From Azospirillum brasilense (lineage in GTDB: Bacteria > Pseudomonadota > Alphaproteobacteria > Azospirillales > Azospirillaceae), in assembly GCF_022023855.1 (NCBI RefSeq), contig NZ_CP059450.1, positions 1,665,001-1,729,000 on the forward strand: a DNA stretch of 64,000 nucleotides. The letters are read 5' to 3'. The notes beneath the pieces were generated by a model. It had not been told where the DNA came from, searched no databases, and worked only from the letters and a program-made list of their open reading frames with translations. Positions 43,941-52,576 of the stretch are shown here, piece after piece (position 1 is the stretch's first letter; every line of letters begins with the position of its first letter). Both the position numbers and the translations under genes were made by a program.

Positions 43941-44673
43941 TAGTACAGAACCAGCGGCGGCCGAAGGCGGTGAGATTGTTGTCCTGCAGCCGAGCGAGGC
44001 AGAGGATCTCCACGCTGTCGGCCCAGCGCGGGTTGATGCGGCGGAACTGGGCGACGGCCGGGCTGTCCAGCTTGGCCTCGCTGATGGCGCGGGCCTCCTC
44101 GGTCAGGCCGTAGCCCTGCCACTGCCAGTCCACGGTGCCGGTGTCGGCGTCGTAGTAGTGGGCGAAGCACTCCCGCCCGATGTGGTCGCGGAACGCCCGG
44201 TCAAGGTCATCGGGGGGCTGGTCCGGATGCGGCGTGTGGCGGACGAACAGCATCGGCATGTAGCGGTAGGAGCGGTAGCCGACCGCGCTGTAGCTCCAGT
44301 ACCAAAGCCGTCCCGACCGGTCGGCGCGGGCGCGGGCGACCATCTCGGCGACCATCGAGCGCACCAGCTCGTTCGACCCCCAGAAGCGGCGCTCCAGGAT
44401 GCAGTGAGCGGTGTGGAAGGCGCCGACGGCGGTACCGCCGATCTCCATCATCTGGCGGTAGACGGTGGCGAAGCCGACCAGTTCCCCGGTCCCGGCGTCC
44501 TCCTGCAACACGCAGTGGTCGAGGTCTTCCAGCTCCTCGTTGAAGTAGTCCTCGCCGTAACCTTCGAACCAGACGCTGAGCAGGGCGAACATCGCCGCCC
44601 GGCGCTCCGGCGTCAGGGCCGCCGGCTCGACGAAGCTTGTCCGCAGGGGAGGGCGCGCCGCGGGCGTGGTCAT
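43786..44673 (-). CDS. hypothetical protein with repeat-derived C-terminus
   Basis: 295 residues as read. The first 240 look like a real protein: MFALLSVWFEGYGEDYF, a strand-helix pattern LVGFATVYRQMMEIGGTAVGAFHTAHCI that could be GNAT-like, and a Trp/Tyr-rich middle (LWYWSYSAVGYRSYRYMPMLF). The last 50 residues, after RRWFCTN, are encoded by palindromic repeat copy C, so the native end was probably near 43940. ATG 44673 overlaps the SET gene stop (ATGA). It is the last gene of the leftward cluster. No function is assigned. Confidence 0.65.
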   Translation of the reverse strand: MTTPAARPPLRTSFVEPAALTPERRAAMFALLSVWFEGYGEDYFNEELEDLDHCVLQEDAGTGELVGFATVYRQMMEIGGTAVGAFHTAHCILERRFWGSNELVRSMVAEMVARARADRSGRLWYWSYSAVGYRSYRYMPMLFVRHTPHPDQPPDDLDRAFRDHIGRECFAHYYDADTGTVDWQWQGYGLTEEARAISEAKLDSPAVAQFRRINPRWADSVEILCLARLQDNNLTAFGRRWFCTNPLPSAHAQTPFALTRQADLRSAESGERVARRAGEGVALLPNGLTRATPSP

Positions 44674-45095
44674 TCCCCCGCTCCGGCCCTGGCCCCGGTC
44701 AAATAGAGTGCCGCCCCGGCCTCGCGCACGTCGGCGCAGATGTCCTCATAGTTGCAGGTGATCTCCTCCCCGGCGGCGATGTCGCGGCGGGCGACGAAGC
44801 GCCGCCAGTCGCCGGGATCGGCCCGCCCGATGGACGGGCCGTCGGCGTGGTTGAGGAACCGGGCGTCGTCCCCCGGCAGAAGGACGCCGATCCCTTCGAT
44901 CACGCAGCCGTGGAAGTCGACCAGCCGGGCGACCTGCGGAAACTCCGCCAGCACGGCGTCGTCGGGCTCCAGCAGGCGGTCGATGCGGGCGTCGAACGCC
45001 CACACCGGCGTGCCGGCGGCGACCGCCTCCTCGGCGAAGAGTCCCAGCCCATGGATCGGGCTGGAGGCGAGGCGGGTGGCGATGAGGAGCGGCAT
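44670..45095 (-). CDS. SET domain-containing protein
   Basis: 141 residues forming a minimal SET domain: GLGLFAEEAVAAGTPVW at the start, RFLNHADGPSI for the conserved NHS-like SAM-binding motif, and GEEITCNYED before the C-terminus. SET enzymes methylate protein lysines. No substrate is known and no zinc-binding post-SET Cys cluster is seen. It overlaps the downstream gene by 4 bases and follows the SDR gene by about 25 bases. Confidence 0.82.
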   Translation of the reverse strand: MPLLIATRLASSPIHGLGLFAEEAVAAGTPVWAFDARIDRLLEPDDAVLAEFPQVARLVDFHGCVIEGIGVLLPGDDARFLNHADGPSIGRADPGDWRRFVARRDIAAGEEITCNYEDICADVREAGAALYLTGARAGAGE

Positions 45096-45119
45096 GGCGT
45101 CCTTCTCCGGCGATGGGGA

Positions 45120-46286
45120 TCAGGCGGCGGCGGTGGCCGGCGACCCGGCCGGGGCCAGCGACTCGTCGAACTCGAAGCTGGCGGCGTCGTCCACGAACTG
45201 CTCGGCGATGGTCGTGCCGGGATTCGTCAGGCAGACGCCGATGTAGTCGGCGAAGCGCGGCGGCGGGGTGAAGCCCTCGGCCAGCAGGCGGCTGTTGTCG
45301 AAGGCGATGTCCTGCGCGGTGAAGCGGTGGTACTTGCGCCCGCCGGCCATCATCGTCCGGTGCAGGATGTCGCGCTGCGGGAAGGCCAGGCGGAAGGCGC
45401 GGTCGAAGGGCTTCCAGCCTTCCGGACCCTTCGGGTCGAAGAAGCTGTAGGGGCGGGTGCCCTCATGGCCGTGCGCGGCGAAGGCGGCCTGGAAGTCGCT
45501 CCACATGGTGCGGCTGCCGAGGCCGGCGGAGATGTGGTAGAGGTTGTGCTTCAGCTCGGGCTTGCGCAGCAGGTCGTGCAGCCGGGCCGAGGCCCAGTCC
45601 ACCGGAACGATGTCGATGAAGCCGTCCGGCGAGCAGGGCAGGACGCCGGTGCGGTCGACCAGCCGGAAGAACCAGAAGATGCTGGCGCTCGGGCGCACGC
45701 CCATCGCGGTGTGGCCGACGACGATGGACGGACGGCAGACGACGATCGGCAGGTCGGGGAAGCCGGCGGCCAGGGCGCGCTCCGCCGCCGCCTTGCTGCG
45801 GGTGTACTCGACGATGTGCGGCGTGTCGTGGCCGGGGGCCGGGGCCTCCTCGACCATCTCCAGCCACGGCGTCTCGCCGCAGCAGAAGGCGGTGCCGATG
45901 TGCAGGAAGCGCTGCAGATGCTTCATGCGGCGGGCGCGGGCGGCCAGCGCCAGCGTGCCGTCGACGTTGATCTGCCAGACGGAATGGCGGCTGTCGAAGG
46001 AGGTGTCGGCGGCGACGTGGACGATGTGGGTCACCGCGTCCAGCCGCGGGTCGGCGCTGGTCGCCAGCGACTGCAGGTCACCCGGAATGATCTGGCAGAG
46101 ATCGGCGTAGGCCTGGGCCGTGGCGCGGTCGACGCAACGCATCAGGTTGGTGGCGAGACGGGCGCGGCAGGCGGCCTCGTCGGCGCCGCGGATCAGCAGC
46201 AGGCAGTCCGCCGCGGTCCCGTTCTTGACGGCGTCGAGGTAGAAGGAACCACCGAGAAAGCCGGTGCCGCCGGTGAGAAGGATCAT
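45120..46286 (-). CDS. SDR family NAD(P)-binding protein, thioester-reductase-like
   Basis: 388 residues. The N-terminal dinucleotide motif is TGGTGFLG, the catalytic Tyr-x-x-x-Lys is in EYTRSKAAAE, and NVDGTLALAARA and SIVVGHTAMGVRPSASIFWFF follow the extended SDR pattern of the male-sterility/thioester-reductase group. Such domains reduce acyl thioesters or act on sugar nucleotides. There is no carrier or adenylation domain here. It lies between the ABC gene and the SET gene in the leftward cluster. Confidence 0.82.
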   Translation of the reverse strand: MILLTGGTGFLGGSFYLDAVKNGTAADCLLLIRGADEAACRARLATNLMRCVDRATAQAYADLCQIIPGDLQSLATSADPRLDAVTHIVHVAADTSFDSRHSVWQINVDGTLALAARARRMKHLQRFLHIGTAFCCGETPWLEMVEEAPAPGHDTPHIVEYTRSKAAAERALAAGFPDLPIVVCRPSIVVGHTAMGVRPSASIFWFFRLVDRTGVLPCSPDGFIDIVPVDWASARLHDLLRKPELKHNLYHISAGLGSRTMWSDFQAAFAAHGHEGTRPYSFFDPKGPEGWKPFDRAFRLAFPQRDILHRTMMAGGRKYHRFTAQDIAFDNSRLLAEGFTPPPRFADYIGVCLTNPGTTIAEQFVDDAASFEFDESLAPAGSPATAAA

Positions 46287-46368
46287 GGTGTGCCTCAGTC
46301 TCGCGTCTGGGGGAGGGGAGGGTTCGGTTGGTGGCTCCGATCCGCCGGCACCGATCCGCTGGTCTGGA

Positions 46369-48033
46369 TCAGGCGGGCAGCAGGTCGGGGGCCGGAAGGG
46401 CGGGGGTGTCGAGCCGGCGGATACCGCCCTGCTCGACCTGGATCTGCACGTCGGCGGCGTCGAAATACGCGTCGTCGTGGGTCACGGCGATCACGGTGAT
46501 GCCGCGCGCCTTCATCCAGGGAATGATCTCGCGGTAGAATTTCCGCCGGAAGTAGGGGGACTGGTCGGCCGCCCATTCGTCGAGCACCAGCACGGGCTTG
46601 CGCTCCAGCAGGGCGGCGGCCAGCGCGAGGCGCTTCTTCTGCCCCTGCGACAGGTCCACCGTCGTGAAGGCGCGGTCCTCGACCGCCACCTTGTCGGACA
46701 TCTCCAGCAGGTCGAGCAGCTCGTTGGCGAAGCCGTCCTCCAGCGACACCGCGCCGTAGAGCTGGCGGGTGACGTGGTTGTCGGAGAAGACGACGGAGAA
46801 CAGGTCGCGGTAGGAGCCCAGCGTTTCCGCCGTCACCACGGCGCCGTCCACCGTCAGGCTGCCACGTTGCGCCGGGTAGAGGCCGAGCAGCATGTGGATC
46901 AGCGTGCTCTTGCCGGCACCGTTGTGGCCGGTGACGAAGACGACATCGCCGCGCTCCACCGTCAGGTCGATGGGACCGACGGTGAAGGAGCCGGTGCCGT
47001 CGCGTCCGGGGTGGCGGTAGGCGGCACCGTCGAGCGCGATGGTGGCGAAGTCGGCGAAGCCGGTCGGCGGCGCGTCCTTGGCCCGACGCTGCGCGGGGCG
47101 CGGCGGCGCCTTCAGCTCGGCCTCCACCGCCAGATAGGAACGGGCGGCGGTCTCGGCGCTGATGTAGGAGGGGTAGGAGGCGACGATGGTGATGACCGGG
47201 TAGGCGATGAAGGCGGCGGCGTGGCCGGCCAGCACGACGGTCGCGATGTCGGTGCTGGTGACCGCCGGCAGCAGGAAGATGATCCCGGCCAGCGCCGCGT
47301 AGTAGGTCAGCTCGCTCAGCGTGAAATAGTGGCTGTACTCGGCACCGAAGCGATGGCGCTCCGTCCGCAGCGCCTCGGCGCAGGCGGTGGCGTCGGACAG
47401 CGCGTTGGCGGCGCGGCGTCGGTTCAGCTTGCACTCGCGCAGCGTCTGCAGGATGTGGTCCGACCGCTCCGACAGCGCGCCCTCGGCCTCGTGGATCGTC
47501 TCCGACAGCCGCTCCAGCCGCAGGACGGAGCGGGTGATCAGGATGCCGCCGACCGTCAGGAAGGCCAGCACGATCAGCACTGCGGCGTTCGACAGCGAGG
47601 CGAGGTAGAGCAGGCACAGCACGATGGCCGCAACCGACTGGAAGCTGATGACCAGCGTCGGCACCGCCTGGGCCAGCAGTTGCAGCTCCGGCCCGGCCAC
47701 CTGGGCGAGGCGGCTGGACCCGACCGCCATGGCGTCGGGCAGGTCGGCGGCCACCGCGCGGCGCAGCAGGTCGACGCGCAGGATCGCCAGCGCCGCCTGC
47801 ATCCGCTTGGACGCCGCGCTCATCATCCAGCCCTGTGCGAACCGCCAGGAGAAGGCCGACAGCAGGAAGATGAACAGCAGACGCTGCAACCCCTCCGGAT
47901 CGTCCATGATGACCAGCGCGCTGTTCAGCGAGGTCAGCAGGGCGAGGTTAAGGGCCGCCGCCAGCACCGCCAGCAGCATCAGCGGCTGCATGTTGCGCAG
48001 GGCGTCGCGTCTCAGGATGCGCCAGAGGTCCAT
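46369..48033 (-). CDS. ABC transporter, membrane-ATPase fusion (cyclic-peptide exporter type)
   Basis: 554 residues. About six transmembrane helices occupy 20-310. The ATPase domain (about 335-545) has Walker A GHNGAGKST, the signature LSQGQKKR in place of LSGGQ, Walker B VLVLDEW and the H-loop in VIAVTHDD. The layout and the DEW Walker B are those of SyrD/YojI-like peptide exporters. It ends the transport block and lies 7 bases after the SPFH gene, suggesting that it acts with the second ABC protein at 49371-51080, possibly as a heterodimer. Confidence 0.88.
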   Translation of the reverse strand: MDLWRILRRDALRNMQPLMLLAVLAAALNLALLTSLNSALVIMDDPEGLQRLLFIFLLSAFSWRFAQGWMMSAASKRMQAALAILRVDLLRRAVAADLPDAMAVGSSRLAQVAGPELQLLAQAVPTLVISFQSVAAIVLCLLYLASLSNAAVLIVLAFLTVGGILITRSVLRLERLSETIHEAEGALSERSDHILQTLRECKLNRRRAANALSDATACAEALRTERHRFGAEYSHYFTLSELTYYAALAGIIFLLPAVTSTDIATVVLAGHAAAFIAYPVITIVASYPSYISAETAARSYLAVEAELKAPPRPAQRRAKDAPPTGFADFATIALDGAAYRHPGRDGTGSFTVGPIDLTVERGDVVFVTGHNGAGKSTLIHMLLGLYPAQRGSLTVDGAVVTAETLGSYRDLFSVVFSDNHVTRQLYGAVSLEDGFANELLDLLEMSDKVAVEDRAFTTVDLSQGQKKRLALAAALLERKPVLVLDEWAADQSPYFRRKFYREIIPWMKARGITVIAVTHDDAYFDAADVQIQVEQGGIRRLDTPALPAPDLLPA

Positions 48034-48040
48034 CGCCGGC

Positions 48041-49369
48041 TCACTTGGACTGGATGAGGTCGAGCAGGCGGGACGGCGACATGTTCGACAGGATGGGGGC
48101 CGCGGCGGCCTTTCCGTCCTTGGCCGGTCCGCTGGCGGCCCCCGCCGGCTCGGGCTTGACGCCGGGAACCGGCGCGGTCGGCGAGCGGTGGGTGGCGGGT
48201 TCGGCCCCGGCGGTGTTCAGGCTGGGCATCTGGGCGACCGGCACCTGTCCGGGGGTGCCGTCGCCGCTCAGCGAGGGGAGCTGCGAGACGGGCGGGACCG
48301 GCAGGCTGCTGGGCGGCAGGCTGGTCTGCGGCAGGGTCACGGTGCCCGGCGCACCCGCGTGCGGCGCGCCGGGGGCGGGGGCGCCCGGCATCGGGAGGGT
48401 GGTGCCCTGGCCCGAGGCCGCGTCGAGGATCAGCGGCAACCCGCCGCTGGCGGCGTTGCCGATGACGACGATCTTGGCGTTGGGCGAATGGGCCAGCTCC
48501 AGCGTCGCCTCGATGCCGCGCCAGCGCAGGTAGTTCTCGGTCAGGTTGGCCTGGACCGTCTCCTGGAAGGCGCGGATGCCCTGTCCTTCGAGCTGCTTGC
48601 GCTGGCTCTCGAACAGCTCGCGCTGGAGGCGGAACTGGTATTCCTGGGCGGCCTGGTCCTGCTGGATCTTGCGCTCGATCGACACCATGATCGCCTCGGG
48701 CAGCGAGACGTTGCGGATCAGGATGTCCTGGATCAGCAGGTAGCCGGTCTTGGTCCGCCCGTCCGGCTTCGGCGTGTCCTCGGCCCCGATGATCTGGGCG
48801 TACATCACGCGGTCGGCGACCTGCTCGAAGGTCTCGGTCTGAACGCGCAGGCGGCGATGGGCGTAAAGCTCGTCGGCCTTGAAGCGCGACACGATCTCGC
48901 GCGAGACCGACCCGACCTCCGGCACCAGCAGCACTTCCAGATAGTTCGGCCCGACGTTCTTGTGCAGGGCGGCCAGCATCTCCGCGTAGGGGCGGTAGCG
49001 CACCGTGATCTCGATGCTGACATTCAGGCCGTCGTTGGCGATGGCCGAGTAGGAGCGGGTGTCCTCCTGCAGGCGCAGGTCGTAGACCTCGATCTTGTCC
49101 CACGGGAAGATGACGTGCACGCCCTCGGCCAGGGCCGGACCCATCTGGGTGCCCTGGTGGAAGCGCTTCCACAGCACGCCGCCGTGACCGGCGGGGATGA
49201 AGACGACGATCGACGGCGCGAAGTAGAGGAAGATCAGGATACCGACCAGCAGCGTGCACAGCAGCGACCGGCGGTGCTCCTCGTACCAGTTGCCGAGCAG
49301 CGCGCGCAGGCGCGACTTCGGCTGCGGCGTCGCGTCGGCGTCGTCGTAGGTGAAGGCCTGGTCAGCCAT
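48041..49369 (-). CDS. SPFH/prohibitin-domain membrane protein
   Basis: 442 residues. One transmembrane helix (about 37-57) near the N-terminus is followed by a Band-7/prohibitin domain (VVFIPAGHGGVLWKRF, GVHVIFPWDKIEVYDLRLQ, DGLNVSIEITVRYR) and a long helical region (KIQQDQAAQEYQFRLQREL). The last 110 residues are Pro/Ala/Gly-rich and probably disordered. SPFH proteins form large membrane rings or microdomains. It sits between two ABC-exporter genes with gaps of 1 and 7 bases, so it is probably a scaffold for them. Confidence 0.88.
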   Translation of the reverse strand: MADQAFTYDDADATPQPKSRLRALLGNWYEEHRRSLLCTLLVGILIFLYFAPSIVVFIPAGHGGVLWKRFHQGTQMGPALAEGVHVIFPWDKIEVYDLRLQEDTRSYSAIANDGLNVSIEITVRYRPYAEMLAALHKNVGPNYLEVLLVPEVGSVSREIVSRFKADELYAHRRLRVQTETFEQVADRVMYAQIIGAEDTPKPDGRTKTGYLLIQDILIRNVSLPEAIMVSIERKIQQDQAAQEYQFRLQRELFESQRKQLEGQGIRAFQETVQANLTENYLRWRGIEATLELAHSPNAKIVVIGNAASGGLPLILDAASGQGTTLPMPGAPAPGAPHAGAPGTVTLPQTSLPPSSLPVPPVSQLPSLSGDGTPGQVPVAQMPSLNTAGAEPATHRSPTAPVPGVKPEPAGAASGPAKDGKAAAAPILSNMSPSRLLDLIQSK

Positions 49370-49370
49370 G

Positions 49371-51080
49371 TCACGCGGTCTCCTGGAGCAAAGCCGTGGC
49401 GGGGCGGGACGCGGCCCTGTCGGCCGGCGTGTCCATCTGCCCGTTTGTCATGTGAATGGTGACGTCGCAGACCGACGAGGCGTTGCCGTCGTGCGACACG
49501 AAGATCACGGTGCGGCCGAGCGCCCGCAGCTTGCCGATGATCTCGTTGGTGAAGCGGGTGCGGAACTCGGCGTCCTGGTCGGACGTCCATTCGTCGAGGA
49601 TGATGATCGGACGCCCCTCCGCGACCGCGACGGCCAGGGCGACGCGGCGCCGCTGGCCCTTGGAGAGGTCGCGGTTGAGCAGGCCGTCGCCGGTCTCCGG
49701 AACCAGATGGTCGATCTTCAGATAGGCCAGCATCTCGCGGAACAGCTCCGCGTCGAAGGTCGGCCCCTGCGGCAGGCGGGTGAACAGGTGGTGATCCTGG
49801 AACACCGCGCAGAACAGGTCGCGGTAGGACTCCAGCCGGTCGCCCTCCACCGCCTGCCCGTCGAGCAGCACCTGCCCCTCGTCCGGGCGGAACAGCAGCG
49901 GGATGACGCGCAGAAGGGTGGACTTGCCCGACCCGTTGGCGCCGACGATGCCGACGACACTGCCCGCCGGGATGGTCATGTCGATGGGACCGATCACGAA
50001 GGGCTCGGGCCGCAGCCCGGCGCGGTAGGCGAAGCGCACCCCACGCAGCTCGATAGCGGAGAAGCGGCGCGGCGCGCGGGCCAGCTTCGACGGCGCGTAT
50101 TCCGCCGCCGGCATGGCGGCAAGGAGGGTGGTGAGCTGGTTCGCCGCATCCTCCGCTGCGATGTAGTCGGGCACGGCGTTGAGGAACTTCGACAGCGGCC
50201 GGGCGAGGAACAGGATGACCGAGGTCACCAGCGGAAGCTCCGCCGCCGACAGCGCGCCCATGCGTGGGAAGATGAAGACGAAGACCGCGGAGAAGCCGAT
50301 GACGATGGTGGCGATCCAGGAGAACAGCTCGCCCAGATTGCGCCCGTGGCGCCGCTTCAGGTCCTCCCATTGGGCAACGTCGGCCTCGACCGCCTGGGCC
50401 AGCTCGTCGCGCCGCGCCTTGCCCAGCTTGATCTCGGCGTTGCCGCCGACGATCTCGGAGAAGCCCTGGAGCATCCGCACCTCGGACTCCTTGGCTTGGC
50501 CCAGCAGGGCACGGGTCCGCTGCGCCTCGCGCACGTACCAGCCGCCGATCATCGCGCCGGCCACCAGAAGCAGCGTGGCGCCCACCGTGGTCAGCGTCCA
50601 CAGGTAGAGGTAGGCCACGACCGCCACCAGCATCATGTTGGCGGCGATCGACAGGTTGGGCAGCAGCGCCGCGATGCGCTCCAGATGGTGGTTGCCGAGG
50701 TCGAAGGAGCGACGGGCCTGCATGTCGAGGATGTCGGCGTGGTTGCCCAGCGTGACGGTCTGCAGGAAGCGCCGCCGTACCCCGGCCAGCGCGCTGAAGC
50801 CGGTGGTCAGCACCAGCCCGACGAAGCGCTTGCTGAAGGCGTAGGAGACCAGCAACGACAGGCAGAAGATCAGGAAGGGCGTGTCCAGCACCTCGCCGCG
50901 CATCCAGCCGTTCAGCTCCGCGCTGAGGCTCATCAGGCTGATGAGGTTGGCGGTGGCGGCGACGCAGCCGGTGACCACCAGCCGGGTCAGGATCTCACGG
51001 TCGGCCAGCCCGATCAGGGGCAGCAGAGCCGAGACGGGCCGGCTGGGGGCGACACGCTTGGTTGTCTTGCTTTTGCTCAT
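49371..51080 (-). CDS. ABC transporter, membrane-ATPase fusion (cyclic-peptide exporter type)
   Basis: 569 residues. About six transmembrane helices lie between 25 and 310. The ATPase domain has Walker A GANGSGKST, the signature LSKGQRRR instead of LSGGQ, Walker B IIILDEW and the H-loop in VIFVSHDG. It is similar to the ABC protein at 46369-48033, and both carry a DEW Walker B. It lies 9 bases after a solute-binding protein gene and 1 base before the SPFH gene. Confidence 0.88.
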   Translation of the reverse strand: MSKSKTTKRVAPSRPVSALLPLIGLADREILTRLVVTGCVAATANLISLMSLSAELNGWMRGEVLDTPFLIFCLSLLVSYAFSKRFVGLVLTTGFSALAGVRRRFLQTVTLGNHADILDMQARRSFDLGNHHLERIAALLPNLSIAANMMLVAVVAYLYLWTLTTVGATLLLVAGAMIGGWYVREAQRTRALLGQAKESEVRMLQGFSEIVGGNAEIKLGKARRDELAQAVEADVAQWEDLKRRHGRNLGELFSWIATIVIGFSAVFVFIFPRMGALSAAELPLVTSVILFLARPLSKFLNAVPDYIAAEDAANQLTTLLAAMPAAEYAPSKLARAPRRFSAIELRGVRFAYRAGLRPEPFVIGPIDMTIPAGSVVGIVGANGSGKSTLLRVIPLLFRPDEGQVLLDGQAVEGDRLESYRDLFCAVFQDHHLFTRLPQGPTFDAELFREMLAYLKIDHLVPETGDGLLNRDLSKGQRRRVALAVAVAEGRPIIILDEWTSDQDAEFRTRFTNEIIGKLRALGRTVIFVSHDGNASSVCDVTIHMTNGQMDTPADRAASRPATALLQETA

Positions 51081-51089
51081 CGGTCCGCC

Positions 51090-51851
51090 TCACTCCGCCA
51101 GCCAGGAGTCGAGGATGCGGGTGATCGTGCCGTTGTCGCGCAGCTTGACGAAGGCGGCCTGCAGCCGCTCGGCTTTCTCCTTGCGCGCCTTGGGCATGGC
51201 GATGTAGCGGGGGATCAGGCCGAGCGGCTTGGGCAGGACGCGCACGTCCTTCAGCCGCCCGTCCTGCTTGGCCATGTGGTTCAGCACATGCAGGTCGCCG
51301 ACGATCACGTCCACCCGGCCCAGGATCAGGCGGCGGAAATTGACCACATTGCTGCTCGACGGAACCTTTTCCAGATAGGTCGCGGCGTCGAAGTCCGGCG
51401 CGTAGGCGAAGCCGTCGACCACGCCGATGCGGTAGGGGGTCAGGTCCTCCAGCCGCTCGAAGGCGATGGGGGAGTCCTTGCGCACCATGAAGACGGTCGT
51501 GCCGGTGCGGAACGGGCCGATCATGTTGTACTGCGCGAAACGGGCGGGCGAGGCGATGAACTGGAACCCGACGTCGGCGGTGTTCTCGTCCATCGACCGG
51601 ACGACCTCGGTCCAGGACAGCGGCCGGTGGACCGGGGTGATGTTCATCTCCTTCAGCAGGGCGACGACGATCTCGGTGTCGATCCCCGTGCGGGTGCCGT
51701 TGAAGGAGTAGTTGTAGGGCGGGAAATGGTCTTCCGACGCGATGGTCCAGTATTCGGCGCGCGCCGGAAGGGCCGTGGCGAGCAGCGCCAGCAGGACCGG
51801 CAGAAGAATCCGCAGAACCGGGCGGAGGATGGACGCCGTCGCCGCCGTCAT
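51090..51851 (-). CDS. extracellular solute-binding protein, family 3
   Basis: 253 residues. A signal peptide (LLPVLLALLATALPARA) is followed by SBP_bac_3 segments: DHFPPYNYSFNGTRTGIDTEIVVALLKEMN, FRTGTTVFMVRKDSP and IGVVDGFAYAPDF. Such proteins bind amino acids or small polar solutes in the periplasm, normally for importers. Here the neighbours are exporter-like ABC proteins and no amino-acid permease gene is seen, so it may be a sensor or accessory. The start ATG overlaps the stop of the microprotein gene. Confidence 0.88.
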   Translation of the reverse strand: MTAATASILRPVLRILLPVLLALLATALPARAEYWTIASEDHFPPYNYSFNGTRTGIDTEIVVALLKEMNITPVHRPLSWTEVVRSMDENTADVGFQFIASPARFAQYNMIGPFRTGTTVFMVRKDSPIAFERLEDLTPYRIGVVDGFAYAPDFDAATYLEKVPSSSNVVNFRRLILGRVDVIVGDLHVLNHMAKQDGRLKDVRVLPKPLGLIPRYIAMPKARKEKAERLQAAFVKLRDNGTITRILDSWLAE

Positions 51852-52018
51852 GCCTTCGCCCGCTTCTTGCCGCGGGTGGTCAGCAGGATCATCACGAGAA
51901 GAGCGCCGGGCGGCGTCAGAACCACCGCCAGGAAGGCGTAAAGCAGGAAGCCGCCGCGGCGGCCGATCCCCAGAAACCCGACCAGCAGGCAGAGACCGAT
52001 GTAGATCAGCTCGAACAC
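51848..52018 (-). CDS. 56-residue membrane microprotein
   Basis: A short leftward frame, GTG start, with GAAGGAAG 7 bases upstream, ending in TGA that overlaps the ATG of the solute-binding protein (ATGA). The product begins VFELIYIGLCLLVGFLGIG and contains two hydrophobic helices separated by RRGGF, then LTPPGALLVMILLTT and a basic tail RGKKRAKA. The ribosome-binding site, coupling and two-helix pattern support translation. I do not recognise the family; the PPGAL turn resembles YqaE/Pmp3-like small membrane proteins. Confidence 0.7.
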   Translation of the reverse strand: MFELIYIGLCLLVGFLGIGRRGGFLLYAFLAVVLTPPGALLVMILLTTRGKKRAKA

Positions 52019-52060
52019 GGCGATGCTTCCTTCTTTGCCCGGCGCCCCGGCGTCGTGCCC

Positions 52061-52576
52061 TTAGCCGGCCTTCTGGACCGGCTGCTCTTCCATCTGCGGC
52101 GCGGCGGCGGGAGCCTCGCCGGCCTCGTTCTTGGCGGCGTCGTTCCGGGCGGCCTCGAACTCCTTGCGGAAATGCTCGCGCATCGTCTCGACGTCGAAGT
52201 CCAGCAGCGTGCCGCCGGTCTCGAAGTGCTGCGCGAACACGCGGCCGAGCGCCTGGGTGGCGGCCAGCGACAGGGCCGGCATGACGGCGACGCCCAGGGC
52301 GGTGCCGATGAACGGAACGGCCTTCACGGCGGAGCCGAGCACGCTGGAGCTCAGCGCGCCGGGCATGACGCCGCCCATCAGCGCGCCGATGATCGCGCGG
52401 GTGCGCTCCTGCGCGAACTCGATCTCATAGAGCTTGGCGAGCTTATGGATCAGGTTGAGCTGGGCCACGCTGACCGCGGCGACGTCCGCGCCGGGAACGG
52501 GGATGAGTCCGAAGGCACCCGAGGCGTAGCTGTGATACTTGATCAGTTCCTGGGCGCGCTTCTTGCGGTCTACCAT
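52061..52576 (-). CDS. DUF697 family membrane protein
   Basis: 171 residues. The core reads KYHSYASGAFGLIPVPGADVAAVSVAQLNLIHKLAKLYE and later AVPFIGTALGVAVMPALSLAATQALGRVFAQHFETGG, typical of DUF697, a hydrophobic domain often fused to GTPases. Here it stands alone. The C-terminal 40 residues are acidic and Ala/Pro-rich. It is the first gene of a leftward set (DUF697, microprotein, solute-binding protein, ABC, SPFH, ABC) after a 381-base AT-rich gap. Confidence 0.82.
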   Translation of the reverse strand: MVDRKKRAQELIKYHSYASGAFGLIPVPGADVAAVSVAQLNLIHKLAKLYEIEFAQERTRAIIGALMGGVMPGALSSSVLGSAVKAVPFIGTALGVAVMPALSLAATQALGRVFAQHFETGGTLLDFDVETMREHFRKEFEAARNDAAKNEAGEAPAAAPQMEEQPVQKAG

